Of a stretch of 8,566 nucleotides of DNA, positions 1 through 6,163 are shown in pieces. Positions within the stretch are counted from its first letter, which is position 1, and every line of letters starts with the position of its first letter. The notes under the pieces are model-generated. The model worked only from the letters and a program-made list of their open reading frames with translations. It was not told where the DNA came from and made no database searches. Origin of the DNA: Prevotella sp. UBA746 (GTDB lineage: Bacteria; Bacteroidota; Bacteroidia; Bacteroidales; Bacteroidaceae); assembly GCA_002298545.1 (NCBI GenBank), contig DBKQ01000052.1:4123-12688 (forward strand), given 5' to 3'. Both the position numbers and the translations under genes were made by a program.

Positions 1-74
1 CTTCTGGGCTTTCAGCCCGTGTCAACCGTACTGGTCGAATTAATTTCAAACGTACGGGTGAAAAAACTTTTTAA
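1..74 (+). CDS. possible C-terminal end of an unidentified gene (partial)
   Basis: Reading from base 3, the frame is open from the window edge to a TAA at 72-74 and encodes about 23 residues ending in RTGEKTF. The stretch is rich in Arg, Lys, Asn and Thr, with a plausible beta-strand pattern, as at the end of a soluble domain. I do not recognise the family. Frame 1 is also open here, up to a TAG near 166, so the choice of frame rests only on the more protein-like composition and on the stop lying just before the AT-rich non-coding region. No convincing intrinsic terminator follows it. Treat this as a tentative gene end; a few more upstream bases would settle it. Confidence 0.35.
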   Translation, partial: SGLSARVNRTGRINFKRTGEKTF

Positions 75-139
75 TGAAAAAATGCTGCGCTATCCCACGC
101 CACCCTCAGCCATTCCACAACCAACCACGGGGAATTCCG

Positions 140-147
140 TACCTTTG
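140..147 (+). promoter_or_regulatory. candidate Bacteroidota promoter, -7 box TACCTTTG
   Basis: TACCTTTG followed by CA is an exact match to the Bacteroidota -7 consensus TAnnTTTG. I find no TTTG or TTG at the expected -33 distance (about 115-120 reads cattccacaa), so only half of the promoter is recognisable. If active, transcription would start near 154 and give a leader of roughly 140 nt before the small ORF at 297, and it could read on into the efflux operon. Confidence 0.5.
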
Positions 148-151
148 CAAT

Positions 152-177
152 GTGATTCAGAAAGCTAGCAAAATCAC
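152..177. repeat. short inverted repeat GTGATT / AATCAC
   Basis: GTGATT (152-157) and AATCAC (172-177) are perfect 6-base inverted arms around a 14-base spacer that contains the palindrome GCTAGC. The repeat lies just downstream of the TACCTTTG box, so it could be an operator or the first hairpin of the transcript leader. Six-base arms can occur by chance, so the functional reading is weak. Confidence 0.3.
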
Positions 178-217
178 TTTCCTAGTTGGGGAAAAATATT
201 TTCCCAGTTGGAAAAAT
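178..217. repeat. two tandem dyads TTTCC-N5-GGRRAAA
   Basis: Two similar dyads sit side by side: TTTCC-tagtt-GGGGAAA (178-194) and TTTTCC-cagtt-GGAAAA (around 199-215). They share the AGTTGG core. Between them, GGGAAAA (189-195) and TTTTCCC (199-205) also pair across a 3-base ATA loop, so the region can form alternative hairpins. The arrangement resembles tandem operator sites or a switchable leader structure. There is no T-tract immediately after a GC-rich stem, so it is not a classic terminator. The bases and pairings are seen directly; function is inferred. Confidence 0.5.
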
Positions 218-230
218 TAAAAACAACATA

Positions 231-292
231 TCATAAATATTTAAAAACGAACATTTAAAAAATATTCAAACAATGAACATTTAAAAAACGAA
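231..292. repeat. AT-rich direct repeats (GAACATTTAAAAAA)
   Basis: GAACATTTAAAAAA occurs exactly at 249-262 and 275-288, a 26-base period. A related copy, ATATTTAAAAACGAA, lies at about 237-251 and resembles ACATTTAAAAAACGAA at 277-292. The run ends a few bases before the ATG of the small ORF at 297. Such A/T-rich segments are common as unstructured translation-enhancing leaders in Bacteroidota; binding by a nucleoid protein is another possibility. Neither is shown by the sequence alone. Confidence 0.55.
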
Positions 293-296
293 GATT

Positions 297-395
297 ATGA
301 GCAACAACATGAAGGCTTTCATCCGGTATCTAGAAACTCGTTTAGGTGTAGAACCAAACAAACCTTTAGGAAAGAAAATGATTGTTAAACAATAG
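297..395 (+). CDS. possible small protein, 32 residues
   Basis: An ATG at 297 opens a 32-codon frame ending in TAG at 393-395. A second in-frame ATG lies at 309. The product is basic and amphipathic, with a likely helix early on (MKAFIRYLETRL) and a lysine-rich end (KPLGKKMIVKQ). There is no signal peptide, membrane segment or recognisable motif. The start follows an A-rich stretch (aaaaaacgaagatt), the usual context for Bacteroidota starts, and a promoter-like box lies 150 bases upstream. It could be a real small protein, a leader peptide for the efflux operon, the degraded end of a longer gene, or chance. I cannot assign a function. Confidence 0.35.
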   Translation: MSNNMKAFIRYLETRLGVEPNKPLGKKMIVKQ

Positions 396-575
396 GCCAA
401 ATACTAAACCTTTGAGACACTTTTCAATCTATATTCTTGTAATTTGCAACTTTTGGGAACCACTTTCCGTCTAAAATGGAAGAAAATCGAATCCTATTAA
501 AGTTTTGCAAATATGAAAAGAAAAAATGAATTGTTTTCAAACGGAATGAACATTAAAGAAATCAAACAGGGTATT
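396..575 (+). promoter_or_regulatory. gene-poor leader of the efflux operon, weak promoter at 500-507
   Basis: No gene is supported in this 180-base stretch. The best promoter-like sequence is AAGTTTTG followed by CA (500-507), one mismatch from TAnnTTTG, with no -33 TTTG at the right distance. If used, transcription would begin near 513, leaving a leader of about 60 nt before the preferred channel start at 576. Other near matches are AACCTTTG (407-414) and TAATTTGC (440-447). A weak dyad TTCC/GGAA (about 465-480) is also present. The operon may instead be read from the box at 140. Confidence 0.35.
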
Positions 576-1910
576 ATGAACGTAAGTTTTAGAAAAATCG
601 CAGTTGCCCTATTCTTAGCAGCTGCACCTCTTGCCTCCCAGGCAAAGCAATGGTCGCTGCAAGACTGCATCAACTATGCACTCAACAACAACATCCAGTT
701 GCAAAAGACGCAACTCACCAAAGCATCTGCCCAGGAAGACTACTTGCAGGCGAAATCGGCTCTGCTGCCTTCGCTCAGCGCCAGCACCAACCAAAGCGTA
801 AACTACACTCCATGGGTAGCCAGCGGTATCAGTAGCGACGGCTTCTCAAGAGCATCTGTCGACAAGGTTTACTACAACGGCAGCTACAGCGTGATGGGCA
901 ACTACACCATCTGGAACGGCAACAAAAACCGCAACCAGGTAAAGTTGAACAAACTCACCGAGCAAGCAGCCGAACTGGACTCTGCCACACAGGCTCTCAA
1001 CCTGCAAGAGCAGATAGCACAACTCTACGTTCAGATACTCTATTCTACCGAAGCCATCAAGGTAAACAAGGAGAGCTATGAATCGAGCCTGAAGAACGAG
1101 GAGCGTGGCAAAGAAATGGTGAAAATCGGAAAGATGAGCCAAGCCGACCTCTCACAGCTCACAGCCCAGCGTGCACAAGACGAATTTGACATCGTGCAGG
1201 CCGAGAGCAACGTGAAGAACTACAAGAGACAGCTGAAGGAACTTCTTCAAATCACCAACGACGATGCCTTCGACATCTCCATCCCAAGCACCACCGACCA
1301 AATGGCACTCGCAGAAATCCCTGCGCTCAACGGCGTATATCAAGCAGCCTTGCAAAGCCGTCCGGAGTTCCTGAGCTATCAGAACCAACTCGACCAAAAC
1401 GACTTGACCATCAAGATTGCCAAGGCTGGCAAACTGCCAACCATCAGCGCCAACGCAGGACTCAGCACCAGTACCACATCCATGAACAGCAACAGCTGGG
1501 GCAGCCAGTTTAAGCAAAACTTCAACGTGGGCGGTGGCATCGGCGTAAGCATCCCACTCTTCGACAACCGACAGACCAAGACCAGCGTAAACAAGGCATT
1601 GATACAGCGAGAGAACATCATGCTCGACATCAAGAACGAACAGACAAAACTCTACTCCACCATAGAGAACTACTGGTTGCAGGCCAACACCAACCAAAGC
1701 CAATTCAAGGCTGCCAAGGTGAGCAGCGAGAGCGCACAAACCAGCTACGACCTGCTGAGCGAGCAGTTCAAGCTAGGACTGAAGAACATCGTGGAACTCC
1801 GCACAGGCAAGGACAACCTGCTGAAAGCCAAGCAGAATGAATTGCAGGCGAAATATCTCACCATCCTCAACATCAACATGTTGAAATTCTACAAGAATGG
1901 CAGAATCTAA
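576..1910 (+). CDS. TolC-family outer-membrane efflux channel
   Basis: Outer-membrane factor of a tripartite exporter: it forms the trimeric beta-barrel and alpha-helical tunnel through which the substrate leaves the periplasm. I prefer the ATG at 576, giving 444 residues, because it places a classic signal peptide at the N-terminus: basic MNVSFRK, a hydrophobic core IAVALFLAAAPLA, and likely cleavage after SQA at residue 23. An in-frame ATG at 513 would add 21 charged residues ahead of this signal and would sit almost on the candidate transcription start. The mature protein begins KQWSLQDCINYAL, typical of the family. Long Gln/Ala/Lys-rich helical stretches form two similar halves, as in the OEP repeats, and the second half ends in a region resembling the conserved FKLGLKNIVEL segment. 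There is no lipobox cysteine after the cleavage site. It heads the operon, 38 bases before the adaptor gene. Confidence 0.9.
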   Translation: MNVSFRKIAVALFLAAAPLASQAKQWSLQDCINYALNNNIQLQKTQLTKASAQEDYLQAKSALLPSLSASTNQSVNYTPWVASGISSDGFSRASVDKVYYNGSYSVMGNYTIWNGNKNRNQVKLNKLTEQAAELDSATQALNLQEQIAQLYVQILYSTEAIKVNKESYESSLKNEERGKEMVKIGKMSQADLSQLTAQRAQDEFDIVQAESNVKNYKRQLKELLQITNDDAFDISIPSTTDQMALAEIPALNGVYQAALQSRPEFLSYQNQLDQNDLTIKIAKAGKLPTISANAGLSTSTTSMNSNSWGSQFKQNFNVGGGIGVSIPLFDNRQTKTSVNKALIQRENIMLDIKNEQTKLYSTIENYWLQANTNQSQFKAAKVSSESAQTSYDLLSEQFKLGLKNIVELRTGKDNLLKAKQNELQAKYLTILNINMLKFYKNGRI

Positions 1911-1948
1911 TAGAGTATTTGCAAACTTTTAATAGGTAAAGACATAAA

Positions 1949-3130
1949 ATGAAGAAAATCAGAATTAGCAAGATTTGGATTGCCGTCATCGTAGTAATCA
2001 TCATTGCAGTAGCTGCATGGTTGCTATCAGGCGGAAAAGACGAGGAACAAATCAACTTCAAGCAAGAAGCCGTAAGCACGCAGACTTTGCAGAACAGCGT
2101 GACAGCCACCGGTACCATCGAGGCTGTAACCTCGGTAACCGTAGGTACACAGGTGAGCGGTATCGTGAACAAGCTCTACGTAGACTACAACTCGCAGGTG
2201 AAGAAAGGACAAGTTATTGCCGAACTCGACAAAACCAACCTGATGAGCGAACTGAACACAGCCAAGGCCAATCTGGCAAGCGCACAGAGCAGTCTGAGCT
2301 ACCAGAGTGCCAACCTGAGCCGCTACCAAACCCTCTACAAGAAGGGACTCGTCAGCGCCGACGACTATGAGAACGCCCTCCTCACCTACCGCCAGGCAAA
2401 AGAGCAAGTAGCCTCTGCCAAGGAAAACGTGCAGAAGGCACAGACCAACCTCGGCTACGCCACCATCACATCGCCTATCGACGGAACCGTCATCTCCAAG
2501 AGCGTTGAGGAAGGCCAGACCGTAGCTGCAAGCTTCAACACCCCTGAGCTCTTCACCATCGCCAAAGACCTGACCAACATGCAGGTTATCGCCGACGTAG
2601 ACGAGGCCGACATAGGTGGCGTGAAGGAAGGTGACCGTGTGAACTTCACCGTAGACGCCTACCCAGACGATGTGTTCCAAGGCACCGTAAAGCAGGTGCG
2701 CCTTGAGGCAACAACCACCAACAACGTGGTGACCTACCAAGTAGTAATCTCCGCCCCTAACGCCGACCTCAAGCTGAAACCAGGCTTGACCGCCAACGTT
2801 ACCATCTTCACCCAAGAGCGTGCAGGCGTACTCGCCGTAGCCAATAAGGCATTGCGCTTCACTCCTACCGTAGAGACCGTGGGCAAGAAAATTAAGATTG
2901 TAGACTGCAAGGGAAAGAACAAGGTATGGACCCTAGCCAACAACACCCTCACCGCTCACCCTGTAACCATCGGACAGACCGACGGCGTACACACAGAGAT
3001 AACGAAGGGTATCAAGAAGGGACAGAAGATTGTGACCGAAATCATCGTCAATGTACCTGATGAGGACGACGACCAACAGCAGAGCCAAGGCTTGATTAGC
3101 GGTCCGGGGCCTAAAGGCAAGAAGAAATAA
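1949..3130 (+). CDS. MacA-like periplasmic adaptor (HlyD/membrane fusion family)
   Basis: This adaptor should bridge the inner-membrane transporter and the outer-membrane channel. Its 393 residues start with a basic MKKIRISK and one membrane segment (about 10-27), placing the rest in the periplasm. Residues 52-95 are the first half of a lipoyl-like domain (VTVGTQVSGIVNKLYV, then VKKGQVIAELD). Residues 97-168 form a coiled-coil hairpin rich in Ala, Gln, Lys and Ser. The second lipoyl half follows at about 170-205 (ATITSPIDGTVISKSVEEGQ), then a beta-barrel domain and a membrane-proximal domain. The GTQVSG segment and the ABC genes immediately downstream favour MacA over RND-type adaptors. The last 24 residues are odd: an acidic DEDDD and QQQ run, then GPGPKGKKK. 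The ATPase gene starts 15 bases after the stop, implying cotranscription. Confidence 0.9.
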   Translation: MKKIRISKIWIAVIVVIIIAVAAWLLSGGKDEEQINFKQEAVSTQTLQNSVTATGTIEAVTSVTVGTQVSGIVNKLYVDYNSQVKKGQVIAELDKTNLMSELNTAKANLASAQSSLSYQSANLSRYQTLYKKGLVSADDYENALLTYRQAKEQVASAKENVQKAQTNLGYATITSPIDGTVISKSVEEGQTVAASFNTPELFTIAKDLTNMQVIADVDEADIGGVKEGDRVNFTVDAYPDDVFQGTVKQVRLEATTTNNVVTYQVVISAPNADLKLKPGLTANVTIFTQERAGVLAVANKALRFTPTVETVGKKIKIVDCKGKNKVWTLANNTLTAHPVTIGQTDGVHTEITKGIKKGQKIVTEIIVNVPDEDDDQQQSQGLISGPGPKGKKK

Positions 3131-3145
3131 TAAAATAAAGAAGCA

Positions 3146-3922
3146 ATGACAGAAAACAGCAAACAAACCAATGAGGGAAAGAAAGTCGTGATAGAGCTCG
3201 ACAACGTGCGCCGCGACTTCTTGGTGGGCGACGAGACCGTCCACGCCCTCAAGGGGGTGAGCTTCAAGATATACGAAGGCGAGTTTGTCACCATCATGGG
3301 TAAGTCGGGCTCCGGCAAGAGTACCCTTCTCAACCAGTTGGGCTGCCTCGATACCCCATCGAGCGGAGAATATTATCTCGACGGCGTGAGCGTGAGAAAG
3401 ATGAGCCGCAACGACCGAGCCATCCTGCGCAACCGCAAGATAGGCTTCATCTTCCAAAACTACAACCTCCTGCCAAAGACCACGAGCGTGGAGAACGTGG
3501 AGCTGCCCTTGATGTACAATCCATCGGTAAGCGCCGAGGAGCGCAAACAGCGTGCCATCGAAGCCCTGAAGGCCGTGGGACTGGGAGAGCGGCTCTATCA
3601 CAAAAGCAACCAAATGTCGGGAGGCCAGATGCAGCGCGTAGCCATCGCCCGTGCCCTGGTAAACAACCCAGCGGTGATTCTCGCCGACGAGGCGACAGGT
3701 AACTTGGATACCCGCACCAGCTTCGAGATACTTGTGCTCTTCCAAAAGCTCTATGCCGAGGGAAGAACCATCATCTTTGTGACCCACAACCCCGACATAG
3801 CCAACTATTCGAGCCGCAACATCGAGCTGCGAGACGGCCACATCATCAGCGACAGCTACAACGACCACATCCTCTCGGCAGCCGAGGGACTGGCAGCACT
3901 GCCAGCCAACACGGACGAATAA
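3146..3922 (+). CDS. MacB-like ABC transporter ATPase
   Basis: Cytoplasmic nucleotide-binding subunit that powers the exporter. The 258 residues contain every ABC motif: Walker A GKSGSGKST (52-60), Q-loop Gln104 in FIFQNYNLLP, signature SGGQMQR (158-164), Walker B VILADEATG with Asp181 and Glu182, D-loop GNLDTRTS, and H-loop His214 in FVTHNP. The sequence MGKSGSGKSTLLNQLGCLDTPSSG is typical of the MacB/LolD/FtsE group. In E. coli MacB this domain is fused to the permease; here it is a separate gene, as is common in Bacteroidota. The signature has Met at a position that is often Gln (SGGQQQR), a mild variant that should not prevent activity. About 36 residues follow the H-loop region to the C-terminus. 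It lies 15 bases after the adaptor gene and 68 bases before the permease. Confidence 0.93.
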   Translation: MTENSKQTNEGKKVVIELDNVRRDFLVGDETVHALKGVSFKIYEGEFVTIMGKSGSGKSTLLNQLGCLDTPSSGEYYLDGVSVRKMSRNDRAILRNRKIGFIFQNYNLLPKTTSVENVELPLMYNPSVSAEERKQRAIEALKAVGLGERLYHKSNQMSGGQMQRVAIARALVNNPAVILADEATGNLDTRTSFEILVLFQKLYAEGRTIIFVTHNPDIANYSSRNIELRDGHIISDSYNDHILSAAEGLAALPANTDE

Positions 3923-3990
3923 GAGGAAGTAAAGAGCAAAAGAATACAACCATATTCTTTGCAAGTAATCAAGTTCAAATCTCAAAATAA

Positions 3991-5229
3991 ATGAATTATC
4001 AGAATCTTTTCAAGATAGCCATCCGAGCCATTTTCGCCAACAAGATGCGCTCCTTCCTCACGGCACTCGGTATCATCATCGGTATCGCCGCCGTCATCAC
4101 GATGCTCGCCATCGGACAAGGAAGCAAAGCAAGCATCAAGGCCAATATCGCCGAGATGGGCTCCAACATGATTATGATTTCGCCGGGTGCCGACATGAGA
4201 GGCGGTGTAAGACAGGATGCCTCATCCATGGAAACCCTGAAACAAGCCGACTACCAGAGCATCAAGGACGAGTGCAACTATATTTCAGCCATCTCGCCTA
4301 CAGTGAACAGCAGCGGCCAGTGGATCAACGGCAACAACAACACCCAGAGTACCATCTATGGCGTGAACCAAGACTACCTGAGCATCCGACAGTTGAAGGT
4401 GGCAGACGGCGAGATGTTCACCGACACCGACATCAAGACAGCATCAAAAGTATGTATCCTCGGACAGACGGTGGTAGACTATCTCTTCCCCGACGGCAGT
4501 GACCCTATCGGCAAGGTGGTGCGCTTCAACAGCATCCCGTTCAGGGTAATCGGCGTGTTGCAGAAGAAAGGCTACAACAGCATGGGCATGGACCAAGACG
4601 ACCTCGTGCTCGCACCATACACCACGGTGATGAAGCGTATCTTGGCACAGACCTACCTGGGAGGCATCGTCTGCTCGGCAATCACCGAGGAGGCATCCCA
4701 GCCTGCACAAGACCAAATAGAGCAAATCTTGCGCCGCAACCACAAGTTGAAGGATGCAACAGAGACCACAGAGGCCGACGAAGACGACTTCAACATCCGC
4801 TCGCAGGAGGAAATCTCCAGCATGATGAACTCCACCATGTCTACCATCACCATCTTGCTGGGTAGCGTGGCAGGCATTTCCCTGCTGGTAGGTGGTATCG
4901 GCATCATGAACATCATGTATGTATCGGTGACCGAACGCACCCGAGAGATTGGTCTCCGCATGAGTGTGGGTGCACGTGGCATCGACATTCTCAACCAGTT
5001 CCTCATCGAGGCCATCTTGCTATCCGTCACGGGAGGCATCATCGGCGTTCTCCTGGGGGTGGGACTGTCAGTAAGCCTAAACGCTTTCTTACATATCGCC
5101 ACCCAGATAGAGCCTTGGAGCATCATCATGAGCTTCGCCGTATGTACCTTCACCGGTGTTTTCTTTGGATGGTATCCAGCCAAGAAGGCAGCCCGCCTCG
5201 ACCCTATCGAGGCCATCAGATACGAATAG
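3991..5229 (+). CDS. MacB-like ABC transporter permease
   Basis: Inner-membrane subunit of the exporter, 412 residues with the type VII ABC (MacB/FtsX) layout. A conserved N-terminal segment (IRAIFANKMRSFLTALGIIIG) leads into transmembrane helix 1 (about 21-42). A large periplasmic domain spans about 45-280 and should contact the adaptor. Three C-terminal helices follow at about 284-309, 338-364 and 376-393. The cytoplasmic loop after helix 2 carries TERTREIGLRMSVGAR, the coupling-helix region that docks on the ATPase. The protein ends in the family hallmark YPAKKAARLDPIEAIRYE. MacB is preferred over LolC/LolE because of the N-terminal match and the adaptor and channel genes in the same operon. 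The start at 3991 follows an A-rich tract (ctcaaaataa). The substrate cannot be told from sequence: macrolides, peptides or lipids are all known for relatives. Confidence 0.92.
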   Translation: MNYQNLFKIAIRAIFANKMRSFLTALGIIIGIAAVITMLAIGQGSKASIKANIAEMGSNMIMISPGADMRGGVRQDASSMETLKQADYQSIKDECNYISAISPTVNSSGQWINGNNNTQSTIYGVNQDYLSIRQLKVADGEMFTDTDIKTASKVCILGQTVVDYLFPDGSDPIGKVVRFNSIPFRVIGVLQKKGYNSMGMDQDDLVLAPYTTVMKRILAQTYLGGIVCSAITEEASQPAQDQIEQILRRNHKLKDATETTEADEDDFNIRSQEEISSMMNSTMSTITILLGSVAGISLLVGGIGIMNIMYVSVTERTREIGLRMSVGARGIDILNQFLIEAILLSVTGGIIGVLLGVGLSVSLNAFLHIATQIEPWSIIMSFAVCTFTGVFFGWYPAKKAARLDPIEAIRYE

Positions 5230-5263
5230 GCAAACTACATTCATAAGCACTATATAATTCTTT

Positions 5264-5307
5264 AGAATCTCGCAGAAGCCACACGCTGGCACGCTGCGAG
5301 ATTTTTT
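5264..5307 (+). terminator. intrinsic terminator of the efflux operon
   Basis: AATCTCGCAG (5266-5275) and CTGCGAGATT (5294-5303) are perfect 10-base arms. An inner GCC/GGC pair (5278-5280 with 5288-5290) extends the fold, and a run of six T (5302-5307) follows directly. The hairpin begins 34 bases after the permease stop, so it should end the exporter transcript and insulate it from the kdsB promoter. Confidence 0.88.
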
Positions 5308-5331
5308 GTTTGAAATTAATGAGCCAAATAT

Positions 5332-5362
5332 TTTGTCGTTTCAAAAATATATTGTACTTTTG
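5332..5362 (+). promoter_or_regulatory. promoter of the kdsB-tilS cluster, TTTG-N19-TACTTTTG
   Basis: TTTG at 5332-5335 (-33 box) and TACTTTTG at 5355-5362 (-7 box) are separated by exactly 19 bases. Both match the Bacteroidota sigma-ABfr consensus TTTG-N19-21-TAnnTTTG. Predicted transcription begins near 5369, giving a leader of about 23 nt before the kdsB ATG at 5392. This is the best promoter in the window. Confidence 0.82.
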
Positions 5363-5391
5363 CTTATAACAAAACAAAAATATTGAAGAGT

Positions 5392-6129
5392 ATGAAATTT
5401 ATCGGAATTATTCCAGCAAGATACGCCTCGACGCGTTTCCCCGGCAAGCCACTCGCCATGTTGGGTGGGAAGCCTGTGATTCAACATGTTTATGAGAAAG
5501 TGGCAGCTTCGCTCGAAGCCGCCTATGTGGCCACCGACGACCAGCGCATCTATGATGCCGTGGACTCCTTCGGAGGCAAGGCGGTGATGACACGCACCGA
5601 CCATAAGAGCGGCACCGACCGCATCGAGGAAGCCATCGAGAAGATAGGTGGCGGCTGGGATACCATTGTCAACGTGCAGGGCGACGAGCCTTTCGTGGCA
5701 AAAAGCCAACTTGAGACCATCTGCCATTGCTTCGACGACCCAACCACCCAGATAGCCACCCTAGGCAAGGCTTTCACCTGCATGGAGGCGGTGGAGAATC
5801 CGAACAGCCCTAAAATTGCCGTCGACAACCAAGGCTTTGCCATGTATTTCTCTCGCAGCGTCATCCCCTACGTACGCGGCAAGGAGCGCAACGAGTGGCT
5901 AGAGCACTTCCCTTATCTCAAGCACCTGGGCATCTATGCCTATCGAAGGGACGTGCTGAGAGAGATTACACAGTTGCCACAAAGCAGCTTGGAAATAGCC
6001 GAGAGCCTGGAGCAGTTGCGCTGGCTCCAGAACGGGTATAAAATCAAGGTGGGCATCACCGACGTGGAGACTGTGGGCATCGATACTCCCGACGACTTAA
6101 AGAGAGCCGAGGACTTTTTGAACAAGTAG
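5392..6129 (+). CDS. kdsB: 3-deoxy-manno-octulosonate cytidylyltransferase (CMP-Kdo synthetase)
   Basis: Transfers CMP from CTP to Kdo, giving CMP-Kdo, the donor used to build the inner core of lipopolysaccharide; a cytoplasmic enzyme. The 245 residues match the family in length and motifs. IIPARYASTRFPGKPL (6-21) is the nucleotide-binding N-terminus, followed by VATDDQRIYDAV (46-57), the Kdo-site loop TRTDHKSGTDRI (67-78) and NVQGDEPFV (94-102) with the metal-binding Asp98. HLGIYAYRRDVL (178-189), LEIAESLEQLRWLQNGYKI (200-218) and VGIDTPDDL (228-236) complete the family pattern. A TTG nine bases upstream is in frame, but the ATG at 5392 aligns with the E. coli start (MSFVVIIPARYAS) and is preferred. 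It is the first gene after the promoter, 34 bases before tilS. Confidence 0.96.
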   Translation: MKFIGIIPARYASTRFPGKPLAMLGGKPVIQHVYEKVAASLEAAYVATDDQRIYDAVDSFGGKAVMTRTDHKSGTDRIEEAIEKIGGGWDTIVNVQGDEPFVAKSQLETICHCFDDPTTQIATLGKAFTCMEAVENPNSPKIAVDNQGFAMYFSRSVIPYVRGKERNEWLEHFPYLKHLGIYAYRRDVLREITQLPQSSLEIAESLEQLRWLQNGYKIKVGITDVETVGIDTPDDLKRAEDFLNK

Positions 6130-6163
6130 AGACATTTTTTAAATATCCTAGAGACACAACATC

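Noticed and set aside
26..73. Possible terminator after the first gene: CCGTAC/GTACGG arms followed by an A/T run
   Set aside because: The arms are only six bases around a 20-base loop, and the following run is A-rich before a short T-tract, so the hairpin would be weak. It also lies within the putative coding end.
3953..3961. Internal promoter TATTCTTTG before the permease
   Set aside because: The spacing between TA and TTTG is three bases instead of two and no TTTG lies at the -33 distance; kept only as part of the TTTGCAA observation.
2933..3985. Long open frame of 350 codons on the minus strand, opposite the ATPase gene
   Set aside because: It lies almost wholly antisense to a gene with every ABC motif, has a biased Val/Leu/His-rich composition, and no plausible domain. 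It is a shadow of the codon usage on the + strand.
3146..5229. Reading the ATPase and permease as LolD with LolC/LolE or as FtsE/FtsX
   Set aside because: The permease N-terminus, the large periplasmic domain and the adjoining adaptor and channel genes fit the MacB exporter group better; a lone FtsX would be shorter and not linked to an adaptor.
5383..5391. TTG start adding three residues to KdsB
   Set aside because: The ATG at 5392 aligns with the start of characterised KdsB proteins and leaves a normal leader after the predicted transcription start.
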